A stretch of DNA of 64,000 nucleotides, from contig JAKSGN010000037.1 in NCBI GenBank assembly GCA_024180945.1, forward strand, positions 1,803,501 to 1,867,500, given 5' to 3'. This document shows positions 1-11,580 of this stretch, piece by piece; within the stretch, counting starts at the first letter, position 1, and each line of letters begins with the position of its first letter. The position numbers and the translations under genes were made by a program. The notes under the pieces were generated by a model, which saw nothing but the letters and a program-made list of their open reading frames with translations, had not been told where the DNA came from and did no database searches. The stretch comes from Macrophomina tecta. Its lineage: Eukaryota > Ascomycota > Dothideomycetes > Botryosphaeriales > Botryosphaeriaceae.

Positions 1-1317
1 TATTTTATATACTAAAAGTAAGCTACTAGTTTAATTCTAAGAAAATCTAATAAAATAAATAAGTATATTTTTAAAATCTATTAGATTATAGCTCTTCTAA
101 ATTACTTATATTAAAAAAACAAAATAAATTATAGCTAAATAACTAAGCTATTTAGTTAAAACTACTAATCTTCTCTATCTAAGCTAAATATAAAATAGAT
201 TATAAAAATTAGCTATTAATATTTACTTTCTTCTAGCTATTAAAGTAGAAAAAAACTAAGCTATAAAGCTTAAAATATATATATTTTTTTTAAATATAAA
301 ATAAATATTTAATTATATTACCTAAGACTAACTTCTAAAAATAATAGTCTAACTATAATTATTTCTTAATTTACTAGCCTAGATTAGATTCTTTATAAAC
401 TTCTATACTCTATACCTAAACTTTAATAGAGAAGTAAAGAAATTTAGTAAAATTAAAATAAATATATTATAAAATAGTTCTACTTCGCTTATACTATTTC
501 TAATATATATCTAAGAATTATTCTAGTTAAATATAGTTAACTTTTACTTTTATATTAATAATCTATTTCTTATAGTTAGCTCTATAAGCTAAAAAAAGAA
601 TACTAAAATACTAAAATATAAAGTTATAAAACTTTATAGCTTAGATAAAAACTATAATTATATACTTTTTTAAAGAAAAAGAGACCTAGACTCTTTATAA
701 AAATAAGCTAAGTTTATTTTATCTTTTATAGACTCTTTTAACTAGCTAATATTAAATAAGAACTTAGTCTCTATACTATATAATAACTTTATATAGTATA
801 TATTATTTTTATTACTAACTATAAGAGCTAACTATACTAGAAAAACTAAGTCTTAGTTAAATACTAAATAAAAATACTTTAAAACCTAGCCCTATATAAA
901 ATACTAGAAATATTTAGAACTATACTAGTTACTTTTTTAAAATAGAAGCTATTCTTCTATCTATATATCTTTACCTAGATAAAAATATTTAAAATATACT
1001 ATCTAGTAGCTTATATTTAAACCTAAAAATAATATTTTTATATAACTCTACTAGCTTTAAAATATAAGAAATATACTTAGTATAAGACTTAAAAATTTAA
1101 AAATAATTAAATTTCTTTACTTTACTCTATAGAATCTAAGAATACCCTACTTAGTTAAAATATTAAAGATATTTAAAAAAGAAGAGGCTAAGTACTATAA
1201 GTAAAAATTATATATTCTAGAGAATAATACTATATATATTTATACTAATACTAGCTCTAATCTATAAGAAAAAGAAATAAGTATAAATATAAGTATAAAA
1301 GAAAAATAAGCTAAAAT
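1..1317. other. RIP-eroded AT-rich DNA without a gene
   Basis: This stretch is extremely AT-rich. CA and TG dinucleotides are almost missing and TA is abundant, as expected after repeat-induced point mutation. No reading frame of useful length survives on either strand. It is probably the remains of older transposons, but I could not assign a family. Confidence 0.75.
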
Positions 1318-1322
1318 AACTA

Positions 1323-1524
1323 TACTAGAATCCGCTTTCTAAATAGATTAAGGCCTTATAGAACTTTAGAAATAAGATATATAAAAGTAGTTTATTTTAT
1401 TACCTCGAATATTTTTCAGCGGCGGCTATTTATTTACGCTATACTATCTTTCTTTTCTAGGCAGCTCGAGGCCGCTATTATTTTAGAGAAGAATCTTCTC
1501 TTTACTAACTATCGTATTCTAATA
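1323..1524 (-). repeat. LTR (3' LTR of the minus-strand gypsy element)
   Basis: This 202-bp repeat matches 14131-14332 along its whole length apart from C/T and G/A differences. Its ends are TACTAG and CTAATA, probably RIP-changed forms of a TG...CA border. Because the element is on the minus strand, this left copy is the 3' LTR. The direct repeat AACTA lies immediately outside it. Confidence 0.88.
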
Positions 1525-4500
1525 TCTAGGTGGGTGAATTTTAATAGATTATAATCTATTATAGCCCTTAGATGTAGAAAGTTAATTAGAGAGAAAACGA
1601 AAGCTAGAAAAATAAAAGAAAAGAAAAGAAAAGAAAAATAAACTCTTTATATTACTTTTTTTATCTATTATCTTCTTCTAAAGCATTGTAACTCGAAAAT
1701 TAAAAGAAAAAGGACTTTTTTTTTTTTTTTTTTTTTTAGTAAACCCTAGACCTTCGTATCGCTATACTAGAATATAGAGGGTGCTAATAAGAAAGAAAAG
1801 ACAAAGAGAATACTTTATAGTAGGGCAGGAATTTCCTTCTTCTAAATTAGTAGTTTAATTATTATACTTAGAATAGGTTTTCCCCTTAGAAAAAGAGGGA
1901 ATAGTTGCTAGTAACTAGCGATTTTACTTTAAGTTCATTATTAGAGATCGAGATAATTTTATCTAGCTTAGCTTTCTTTAGTATCTTCTAGGATAAATAA
2001 AATTTTAGCGGTGCCGAGTGTTTCTTATTTCTAGGTATCTTCGGCTTCGGCTAGCGTTTCTTCTTATTAGTGTAGAAGCGCTACTAAATTACGGTACGTT
2101 AGTCGATATCGCGTTATATAGCGTGCTTATAGCGCTCTAGAAATATAAACTAAGCTTTTAGAGCTTAAAGCTCTTAAGTTAGTAAAATATCTTTTTAATT
2201 CGTAAAGTATTATAATATCTCTTATATTTTATCTTTCGAGAAGGTCTTTCTCGTAATCTTAGAAATTACTACGCTAAAGTTAAGAGTACCCGTAGCATAA
2301 TCTTTAGTTATAGAATTAAAGCTATTTTATAGAATATTTTTCTACGACTTAATTCCGCTATAAAGGGCTTTAATATTATACTTTAAATAATTCTAAGTAA
2401 GTATATTTATAACTTAGCTTATATATTTTATAAGAGATGCTAGTATCTCTTTCTAGCGCTTAATCTATACTTTTATAGCTATAAATATAGTCTATTTTAC
2501 CCTCTCTAGAATTTTAGTCGCTTAGGCGATTTATTAAAAGGTAACTTAGTATACGAATTCTAGATACCTAACGAAGGCTAGAATTTCTTCTATTCTTAGA
2601 AATTCTTTTAACTTATTATTACTTTTAGATCTAGTCTTTCTTTATAGGGGCAGTATTAGGGTCTCTACTATTTTATTATCGTTATTTAAATCTAAGAGGT
2701 TCTTCTTCTCGGGGCGGATAGTTAGCTTTATAGTTATAGTCTTTATAGTTCTTTATAACTTCTCTATAAACGCCCTTTTAGTTATAATATAAATCTTATA
2801 TTTCCTTACGCTCTTAATAAGAGATCTACTAGAAGAGTCGCTATTATTATAGATAATAAAATAGTTTATAGTTAAGAAAACCGCGCTATAGATAGTAGCT
2901 TCTACGGCCTAAAGAAAGTCCTTCTATACTTATTAATTTAGTATATACGTTAACTTTTCCGTAATAGTAATATTTTTATTATAGTAGACCTTACTTCTCT
3001 TTAGTATCTTAATATTAACGACATCGCTTAGCTTCTCTATAGTAACCTTATTAGGCAGAGGAATATTAATTATAAAGAGGCGTTCTATAATATTAGTAGA
3101 GTATTTTAGTAACGCCGTATTTCTAGTTAGACTAGGGTGGGCTACTATTTTACGTATATTTTACTAGTAGTTTTATCAATCTAGATATATTAGAAACTTT
3201 TTATTAGGTTTAAAGAAGTAGTCTTCTTTCTTATATCTAGTAAAAATCTTCTAATAAGCGGTTTTATAAGTAATAAAAAAGTTAAACTACTCTAGATTAA
3301 TCTTACGAACTAGCTTAGGTAGAAATAGTATATTAAAGTTATTATAGCTATATAGTTCTACGGTCTTATAACTAGAATTATACTAGGGGCGAGTTTTTTT
3401 TAGCTATCTAGATAGCGCTCTTATTTACTAATTCGATTAATAACTAAAAGCCTATAGAGCCGATATAAATATAGCTATTATATATACTAAAGGTTATTTT
3501 AATATCGTCTAGAAATTACTAGATAAGGGCTAGCTTTCTAAGAGGCTCTATTATAACTAAAAAACTACTAATAGTAGTAAAATTTCTAGACTAGAGCTCG
3601 TATAGGTATTATAACGAAATAATTCTAGTTCAGAGTACTATACAAATAACCTAGTAGGCTAAATTACTACTTAGAATAATATTCTCGGGCGGGAGATTAT
3701 TAGTCGTAACAATTATATTAGTATTATATAGTTTTATTAAATGTAGTTTTTTATATTCCGCCATTTTTTTTTATATTATTACCCGTCGTACTACTTTTTA
3801 CGAATAGTTATTACTAAAATACTATATATTCTTCTTAGCGGGGTAGAAGAAAGAAAAGATTTTCTTATCTATCGCCTTTAGTAGTACTATATCGGGATTA
3901 GGAGAGGTTAAGTATATAAATACTAGTAATTTTATTAGTTATTTAGATAGAATATTACTTTACGTACCGTAAGAAAGATCTTAGAGAAGTTCTTAAAAAA
4001 ATTTAGCTTTCTCTTTATTAAATTCATCTAATCTAGTATTTTATAAGATAATTCTATCTAGTAGTACCGCTAAGATCGATTCTTTAAGATCGTAGAAGCG
4101 TAGTAATTAGAAGAGATAATTTCGAAATATTATTTTAGTAAGGGCGAGAGAATTAACGTAGATAGCTATTAGTTTTAAATTATTATTCGTGGGATTAGTT
4201 AATTTAAGAAAGCGGGTAAACCTTTTATTATTATAATAGAAGTTAAGAATCGCCTATAGATTAGTTTTAGAGGTAAGGGTTCGCTAAATATAGTTTAAAA
4301 AGTATCTTAGGTCGTAGTACTCGTCTTTCGGATTAAGAAAGCCTAGGTAATAGTAGTTAATAAGATATATAATCGACCGTATAATCGTTTTATAAAGATT
4401 AAGGGGGGCGATTAGAATAGAAGATTACTTAAAAATATTAATAGTTATCTTAACGATCGCCTTCTCTTAGGTAATAGCGCTAATCCTAGTAGAAAGATTA

Positions 4501-6299
4501 GTAATTACTTAGAAGATTTAGTATTTCTAGGTCTTATATATAGCGTCGCGCGCGGCTAGAAGTTTAAAAGGAAGGGCGGTTATAAGCTACTTATTTATTA
4601 TAGTTTTATCTAGAGCGTGCTAGAAGTTAAAATACTTAGTAAGAAGCTATAGAATATTATTAAAGTTATAAAAGCTTATAAAATTATCCGCTATAAAATA
4701 ATCTAGTCTTCGGGCGCGGATTATATTAATAATTAAATAAGTAATAGAGAAACGGAGCATCTCTAATAAGACTAGTAAGTTAGAAAAGCGGTTACTTATA
4801 TTAGTATACTAGTATCTTCAGTAGAGAAAAAAAGCGTAGAAGTTAGCGATTTTATTCTCTACGAAATCGCGAGGTATAAAAGTTATAGAGCTAGTTTATA
4901 AAAAAGAGAAGAAAGAACTATAGTTAGTAATTTTTAATAGACGTTTATAAGTAGTAATTACTACTATAGAATCCGTTAGACTTATCTTTTATACGTATTA
5001 TTTAAGAATCTATAAGGGAGGAATTTTATATTTATAGCTATTTAGATAAAAAAATACGTATTAGCGCAAGAAGATTTTATTTTAATATTTATATTAGTTT
5101 AAGTACTAGAATAGTAATTTTAGAAGATACGTAAGCGTTCTTATTAACGCTTCTATTAAGAATTTAATTTTTATAGAAGAATATAGTTCTAGTCTATAGT
5201 ATCGTTATTATACTATTTATAGTTATTTTTATTTAGTTCTACACCTGCCTCTAATCGGGCGGTTAGGCGTAGTAATAAAATACTTAGCTTTAAAGTCTTA
5301 GACGAGCTTCTTTATATACTTTAATACGTCTTTTTCTAGCTAGCTATTATAGGCTAGTCTCTAATCCTTCTATTATATGAGGTATTTTTATTTTATTTTA
5401 TTCTAGACCTATACTTTTCTTTTATCGAGAAGTCTTTCGATCTTATATAATAAATCGGGCTAATTTTAGTCTATAAGAAGTTCTAGTTTAGGGTATTTTT
5501 AATTTCTTATATAGAAATCTATACTCTTAGGAGCTAGCTTAAGCTATATAATAGAGATAATAAAATAAATCTTCTATATATTAAATAATTCTAACTTATA
5601 GACTAGATTTCTAATTATTCTCTTAACTTTAAAAAGGCCTTAACGTTAGTAAGTAAATTTTTAGTTCATATATTCTTTTATCTTATATTCTTAATAGAGT
5701 TTTATAAATACTAAATCTCTTTTCTTTAGATAAAAAAGCTTATATTTAGTATTATAGTAGGCTTTTTAGCTTATAGCTACGAAACTAATTACCTCCTCCG
5801 CTTCTTAACGTATAGTATTACGAAGTTACGCTCTATCTTCTAGTACTTTTATAAGGGCCGAGAGAGGGTCTAGTTTAATATTTATACTATAGAGTATTTA
5901 GTTTAGAAAGAAGCTAGTAGTAGCGCTTACTATATTATTAAGAACGGCTTAGAGATATAAAAGAACTTTAGTCTATTCGCAGTTTAAATTTACTATAATA
6001 TAGTATCTTAACGTAATCTCTATAGTTTAATTACTCTTTTCTAATTAGCCGTCTACTTAGAAATAATATACCGTTATAAGATAGCGTATAATTTTTATTA
6101 CTTTATAAGCTTTCTTCTAAAAGTGGAAAATAAAGTGTAGATCCTAGTTTATAATATAGATTCTAGAAAATTTCTACTTATAGAAAATAATCTTTTTTAT
6201 ATATTAATCCGCCTATTTTTTAGCGCTCTAGTTCTTCTTATTTTTAACTAAGAGGATAGCCTTTATAGCTTTATAGATAATAGTAAAGAGCGTATCGAA

Positions 6300-6560
6300 G
6301 GCGTTCTTTATTAGCGATATTTTTATAATAAAATCTATTATCTAGACTTCTCTTAAAATAAAAAAATTCTAGATTAGATAGAGTTTTTCGTACGGCGCGT
6401 AGCGTTTTATTATATATAGTTAGTATTTTTAGTACTATACTAAGTACGCTTATAATTTCTTTATTATATTCTTAATAAAGATCGCTAGTTTAATACGGTT
6501 ATACGTTCTCTAGTATCCGCTATAATATTATTTATTATATACTATTTCGAATATCTTCTT
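6300..6560 (-). pseudogene. Ty3/gypsy integrase zinc-binding region, RIP-degenerate
   Basis: Read on the minus strand, this part has the spacing of the HHCC zinc-binding module that opens a retroviral-type integrase. It contains a RTYNRIK motif followed by a YFI-like AIFIKNI and a tail reading YQKYQLY, where functional relatives have HCxKCQxY. Several cysteine and histidine codons have become tyrosine and glutamine codons have become stops, all C-to-T changes. It belongs to the pol gene of the surrounding gypsy element and lies downstream of its reverse transcriptase and RNase H. The limits are approximate. Confidence 0.55.
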
Positions 6561-7238
6561 TTTAATAGTAAAGAAAATATAAAGGCGGTATCTTTCGTTC
6601 TCTAGATCTATATAGTAAATTATTTTATTTTTTAGAAAGAATTATAATTTTTATATAGTCTTTAAATTCTTATTCTTTTTTATAGCGTTTATATAAAGCG
6701 TTCTCGTAAGCTAACGTAGTTATACTTAGTATTATATAGCCTTTCTTTGTATTCTTAGGCCATTAGTCTCGGCCGTATTTTTTAATTCTATCTAGGGGGC
6801 GTCCGTTAGGTCTAGAAGAAAGTTTTAGTATTTCTACTTTCTTCTTTACGTTATTATATTCGGCTGCGATATATTATTTATTAGCGAATTCTTCTCTAGT
6901 ACGACTATCTCTACGATTTTATTATCTACTTACTCTTCTTTTTTATTACTACTTTCTACTTCTAGTCTTATATTCTTAGTTAGCGGCGCTTTATTATTTT
7001 ATACTATATATCGAGCCTCTTTTAGGAATTTATATTTTTAATACGTTCTCATTTTCTCTTACGCTTATTTCTACGCTAACTTTTTTAGTTCTTCTATATT
7101 TCTTTTATATATATTCTTCTTATTTATTTTTCTTATTCTATCTAGAATCTCTAATATTCTTCGCTAATATATATTCTTATAATATTTTTTAACGATATAT
7201 TTCTTTATCTTATTTAGTATTTCTACTATAGTAACGTA

Positions 7239-8358
7239 TCCCATAAGCGAGCGGACCACCTAAGCGAGCGGATTACCCTATTAAAGCTTAATTGCTTAAG
7301 TACGAATAACTCCATAACGCCTTAGATAATTAACTATCTATAATAGAGAGCCTATTCTATAGTAGTTTACGCATCTTTTTAATATATACGAGAGTTATAA
7401 CTAGGCTTACCATATTACCCACATCGCCGTCGCTTCATTATAGGCCTATCCAATTGCGTACTACCTTCGCGCGTTTCTATCGAAATCTGCTAGTTAACCG
7501 CATTTTTATTAACTAAATCCTACCTAGCTTAAATCGTTAGTATCCCGCACTTCTAAATCCGCTTTTTTTTTTTTTTTCCACTTCTTACGTCTCGTTGCGG
7601 CCTCGTTTACTCTTTAAAGATTCGCGGCTTCCGCTTATAAAAGAACAGCCGAATGCGCTATTATTACCGTAACCTATTTACAATTACCTAACTAAATAGT
7701 CTTTAATCGAGTACGTTACTCCAATACTATAACAACTATTCTAGCTGCGATTATATCTATAAGAAAGCCGGCTTCGTCGAAGTTATACGTATCTCTATCT
7801 ACGATTCTATACTTCGCGATAGTATTCCGGACGAGCTCGAATTATTACGCGATAAGCTCTAGGTTCTCGTATTTTACTCGCTAGTAGTCGTACTTGCGAT
7901 TTAGAGGTGTTTTAAGCCCGGGAGTCCGTTTTACGAAGTTAGAGGGCTAGTTCTTACTAACGATATATTCGGCGCGGTTAGTAAGTAGCTTATTTACTAT
8001 ATCTTTAATAGTACTTAACCGCGGCGGAAATCCTCGCGAATCTAGGTCGAGAATACGTTAAATAATTAAAGATTCCTCGGGATTAGTAAGCTTTCGTGAA
8101 TTAGGCGTGTAATCGCGTCGTAAATAGATTCCATCGCGTCGTCGCTTAAGAGTTATTTGATTAACGTAGTACGTTTCCGCAACGCCCCAATTACTCTAAA
8201 TTCTGTCTTGATCGATAGCTTGCTTTGCTAAGAATAAATAAGATTTATATAAGGGTAATTGCGCGTGGTTTAGTTATTGCATAGTTAATAGAAGCTAAGA
8301 TAACGCGTTTTATTAATAGAGTAGTCCGTTCACTTAGATAGTCCGCTCGCTTATGGAA
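7239..8358 (-). mobile_element. Nested, internally deleted pogo/Fot1-type DNA transposon (RIPed)
   Basis: The element has terminal inverted repeats starting TCCCATAAGCG on the left and TTCCATAAGCG on the right strand, each followed by a second copy of the AAGCGAGCGGA-type word. It is flanked by TA on both sides (7237-7238 and 8359-8360), the target preference of Tc1/mariner/pogo elements. On the minus strand it still encodes the N-terminal part of a Fot1-like transposase (LDLDSRGFPPRL, then the first catalytic-Asp box reading YNFDEAGF) and, near 7379-7435, a C-terminal zinc knuckle. The central DDE part with the second and third acidic residues is missing. At 1120 bp it is a deletion derivative that needed a partner transposase, and RIP has added stops. 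It sits inside the gypsy element, downstream of its RNase H. Confidence 0.82.
7379..7435 (-). pseudogene. Zinc-knuckle tail of the nested transposase
   Basis: The minus-strand translation reads RRCG*YGKPSYNSRIY followed by a stop. With C-to-T changes undone in thought, it has the C-x2-C-x4-H-x4-C spacing seen at the end of the intact pogo transposase at 14617-16277 (RRCGRCGMLGHNLRTC). This links the two elements as members of one transposase family. Confidence 0.6.
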
Positions 8359-8699
8359 TATATTAACTATAAAGATTAATATAGAATCTAATAAATTTTT
8401 ATTCTTATTATTCGTTTCTTTCTACTTCTTAATTAGACGGCTTAAAGTATTAAATACTAGATAGATTCTACTAGAATAATACTATACTTTTATTATAAAT
8501 TATGAAATATACTAGCTAGCTATAACTAGCTTTAGATTTATCTTATTAGTAGCTAAGGTTATTTATAAGTTATAATACTACGCGATAAAGGTTACTATAT
8601 AGTAATTTATAAAGAAATAGACCTTTTTTACTAATTTTATATATAATAGGTACTTAATTTTTTATAGCGTCTATACTATTTTCGCTACTTTAAGTTTTA

Positions 8700-8900
8700 T
8701 TAGCTAGTATCAGGTCTCCGCTAGTTTTAATACTCTAGAAAAGAATAGAATTAGTTAGATCTTCTTATTAGACTAGAATAGTACTCTTTCTTCTTATATT
8801 ACTAACTCCGGGTTATCTTTAACGTAATATACTAACGCTCTAATTCCCTACTTAGATATATTAATATCGATATATAACCGCCTATTAGAATTATAGTATA
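8700..8900 (-). pseudogene. Ty3/gypsy RNase H remnant
   Basis: The minus-strand translation gives NRRLYIDINISK, then ALVYYV, then ILFFSRVLKLAET. This is the pattern of the gypsy RNase H domain (first catalytic Asp in YIDxxxS, then the LSRxLxPAE stretch). It follows the reverse transcriptase in the expected order and is broken by stops. It would have degraded the RNA of the RNA/DNA hybrid during reverse transcription. It belongs to the 1323-14332 element. Confidence 0.6.
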
Positions 8901-9189
8901 TAAGCTATAGAGAATCTTTTAGATATTTTCTTATTATATTATACGCCGCTATACGATTCTCTAACGAAATTATTTTAGTTCGCTTAGTATATATCTTTTT
9001 AGTATTTTTTTTCTTCGGACTCGCTCTTAATAAGATGGTTTTATAATCCGTTAAAGATTTAATAATTATAGCGTAGTAGGGGATTTTTAATTATAGAAAT
9101 TCTATAGCGCCGATCTAATATTTAAGTTACTTTAGTATTTCTAGAAAGAGTATCTCTACTAGCGCTTTAGTTCTCTCTTATATAAAACC

Positions 9190-9740
9190 TAGTCTAAACA
9201 CATTTACTCTTTATCCGAGGAGCGTTATATACGGGTATTTAATAAAACTCTTAGTTAGAAATAAGCTAATACCTATATTATCTAGTTTACTAAAAACTCG
9301 ATCTAGGTAGTCTAAGTACTCTTCTAGAATATAGCTAAATATCGTTATATTATTAATATAGGCGCGATAAAATTCTTAAAAGTCTCTTAGAATTATATCT
9401 AGCTAGCGCTAAATATATTAGACTAAGTTAATATATTCTATTAAGGCTACGTTAAATAATTTCTAGCCTTAATATAAATTTATTATTAGCTTATAATAAT
9501 TCTTCTTTCGGACTCTCTATTAGTAGAAGAATAACGTCGTATCTATAATTATAATAAATTTCTTTTTCTTAATTATAGAGATAATATCGTCTTATTTTAA
9601 TAAGAAATAGAAATTCTTTTAGAATATTTTATTTAAGCCGTAGATATCTACTACTACTTATAGCTTCTCTACTTATTTACCGTCTTTAAAGATCTATCTC
9701 TATATAATAAAGACTAGAAACCCGAAAATAGTATAGCCGC
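9190..9740 (-). pseudogene. Ty3/gypsy reverse transcriptase remnant
   Basis: Translated on the minus strand, this segment shows in order VVVDIYGLNK, DDIIS, KKFIIIIDTT, FFY*, a RG-like turn, FNVALIEYINL, YIxRxLDIILRDF, then FYRAYINNITIFS, LEEYLDYLDRVFSKL and YPYITLLG. These are the recognisable blocks of a Ty3/gypsy reverse transcriptase of fungal type. The catalytic YVDD-like box reads YINN, so both aspartates are changed to Asn, as expected from G-to-A RIP. Many TAA/TAG codons interrupt the frame. It was the catalytic core of the element and is dead. Confidence 0.75.
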
Positions 9741-11398
9741 TTATCTAGTTAAGCTTTTCTTAATTATATAGTCTACTAAAGGTTTTATTAACCACCTCTT
9801 TATCTCTAATGCTAAGTAAATAGACTTTAGTAGTAAGCTTTATATTTTTCTATTCTTTCTTTAAAGAAATAAGTATATATTCTTCTTCTAGAACGTAGAC
9901 GTAAGCTAACTTCTCGTTTTAGAGATCTAAATATTTTTTTATTATTTTACGGTATTTTCTTACTGTCTCTTAGTTACTATAGATAGTAATTCTATTCTTA
10001 AGATAAGTTTCTATTTCTAGAAAGATTACGTTAGTATCTAGTACTATTATACCGTAGTTATAGCTTTCGACATCATATAATTATATTACTTATTTATCGA
10101 TTATAGTACCGAGAGGCTTATTTTTTAGTACTTATATTAGTTTCTAATCGTCATTTCTTAGCTATATAGCTTTCGTTTCGGCATTAACAATATACGTATA
10201 TATTAATAACTAGGCTTAATTCTTACCTCTACGCTCTCTATATCGTAGAATAAATTCGAAATCCCATTACTTAGAAAGGGCTTTTATAAATTTTACTATT
10301 ATTAGCGTTAGAGATAGTAGTAGAATTACTATATCTTTTACCGCTTTTATCTTTATTCTTTTAATTATTTCTTTAGAGCGATTCTTAATTTTTATAGATA
10401 TTTCTATATTCTAGTAGTACGTTAAGTGTAAGTAGCTTCGCGTAGAATTAATTATAATATTCTTAGGGCCGATTACGTCTATTTCTAAAAGAAGTATATT
10501 ATAGTAGTCTAGAACGATATAAATTTCTCTAGTAAATATTATATTTATCTACGTTCTATTCTTCTATGCGCAGAAAGTAAAGCATATTAGAATATATTAA
10601 TTATATAGTACCTAATTATTTTAGAATTCTTTACCTCTAATGCTTTATTTTATAGTTAGGATTTAGTAACTCGCTCCCGAGTTTTTAAGAAACTATTTAT
10701 TAGTAATAAATATTATATAGTCTATATTCGCTATAGATTTGATCTTCTTATCACTATTACTAAGACGTACTTATGCTATCGCGTATAATTAACTTCTATA
10801 GGCCTTTCTAGTGTCTAGTTTTATTCTAGCTACTAATTATACGGTTTTCGTAATCTCCGCTAGGGCTTAATCTAGTCTTAGAGTAGTATCAGGCTTCTTA
10901 ATATTAGTTAAATTAATTAAGTCTTTAGCGATAGGCCTTATCTTTTTTAGATTAGAGTACTCTTCTCTAATATAAGTATATAACTTATTTCTTATTAGCT
11001 AAGTAGATTTATATACTAAGTATTAGTATTTATTCTTTTTCGTTATTCCTTATAGCTTAAATAGCGGTTTTAATAATTTTTTATTATCTTTAGAAGGCTC
11101 TAGTTCCGGTATTATAAAGTTAGTAGATAGAATTACTAAAGATGAAATAGTTCTAAGAAATCTAATATATATTAACGAGTTAGATTTCTTTATATCTTTT
11201 TTAGATTCTTTTTTAGTAGATAACTCTCTTATAATTTTAGCTTTAGAGTCTATTTTTAGTTCTATTTTATATACGTAGGCCTTCTTTTTAGAATTTATAC
11301 TACGATTCTTCTTATTCTTCTTAGCTCTTTAGTCTTAATCTCTAGTACGATTATAGTTTCTATTCTTATCTTAGTCTTATTTTCTATTACGATTACGA

Positions 11399-11580
11399 TA
11401 GCGATTTTATTTTCTTTCTTAATCGCGATCTTAGTTTTAGTTTTAGTCGCGGTCGCGGTTACGGTCTCGGTTACGATTACGGTCGCGGTTAGTATTTTAA
11501 TATTAATCTTTATACTAGTTTCTATTTCGGTTGCGATTATAATTATAGTCTTAATCTTATTTATTATTATTATTATAACG
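11399..11580 (-). repeat. R/D/N-rich coding microsatellite in the gag-like region
   Basis: A short-period repeat of words such as CGCGGTTACGGT runs across this stretch. Read on the minus strand it encodes alternating Arg with Asp or Asn (NRDRNRNRDR type). It lies upstream of pol in the position of gag/nucleocapsid, so an RNA-binding basic tract is plausible. Its CG content is higher than its surroundings because CG steps are spared by CA-directed RIP. Confidence 0.6.

Noticed and set aside
11399..11580. Short regular repeats that might suggest a CRISPR-like array
   Set aside because: There are no spacers. It is a short-period microsatellite in a eukaryotic retroelement.
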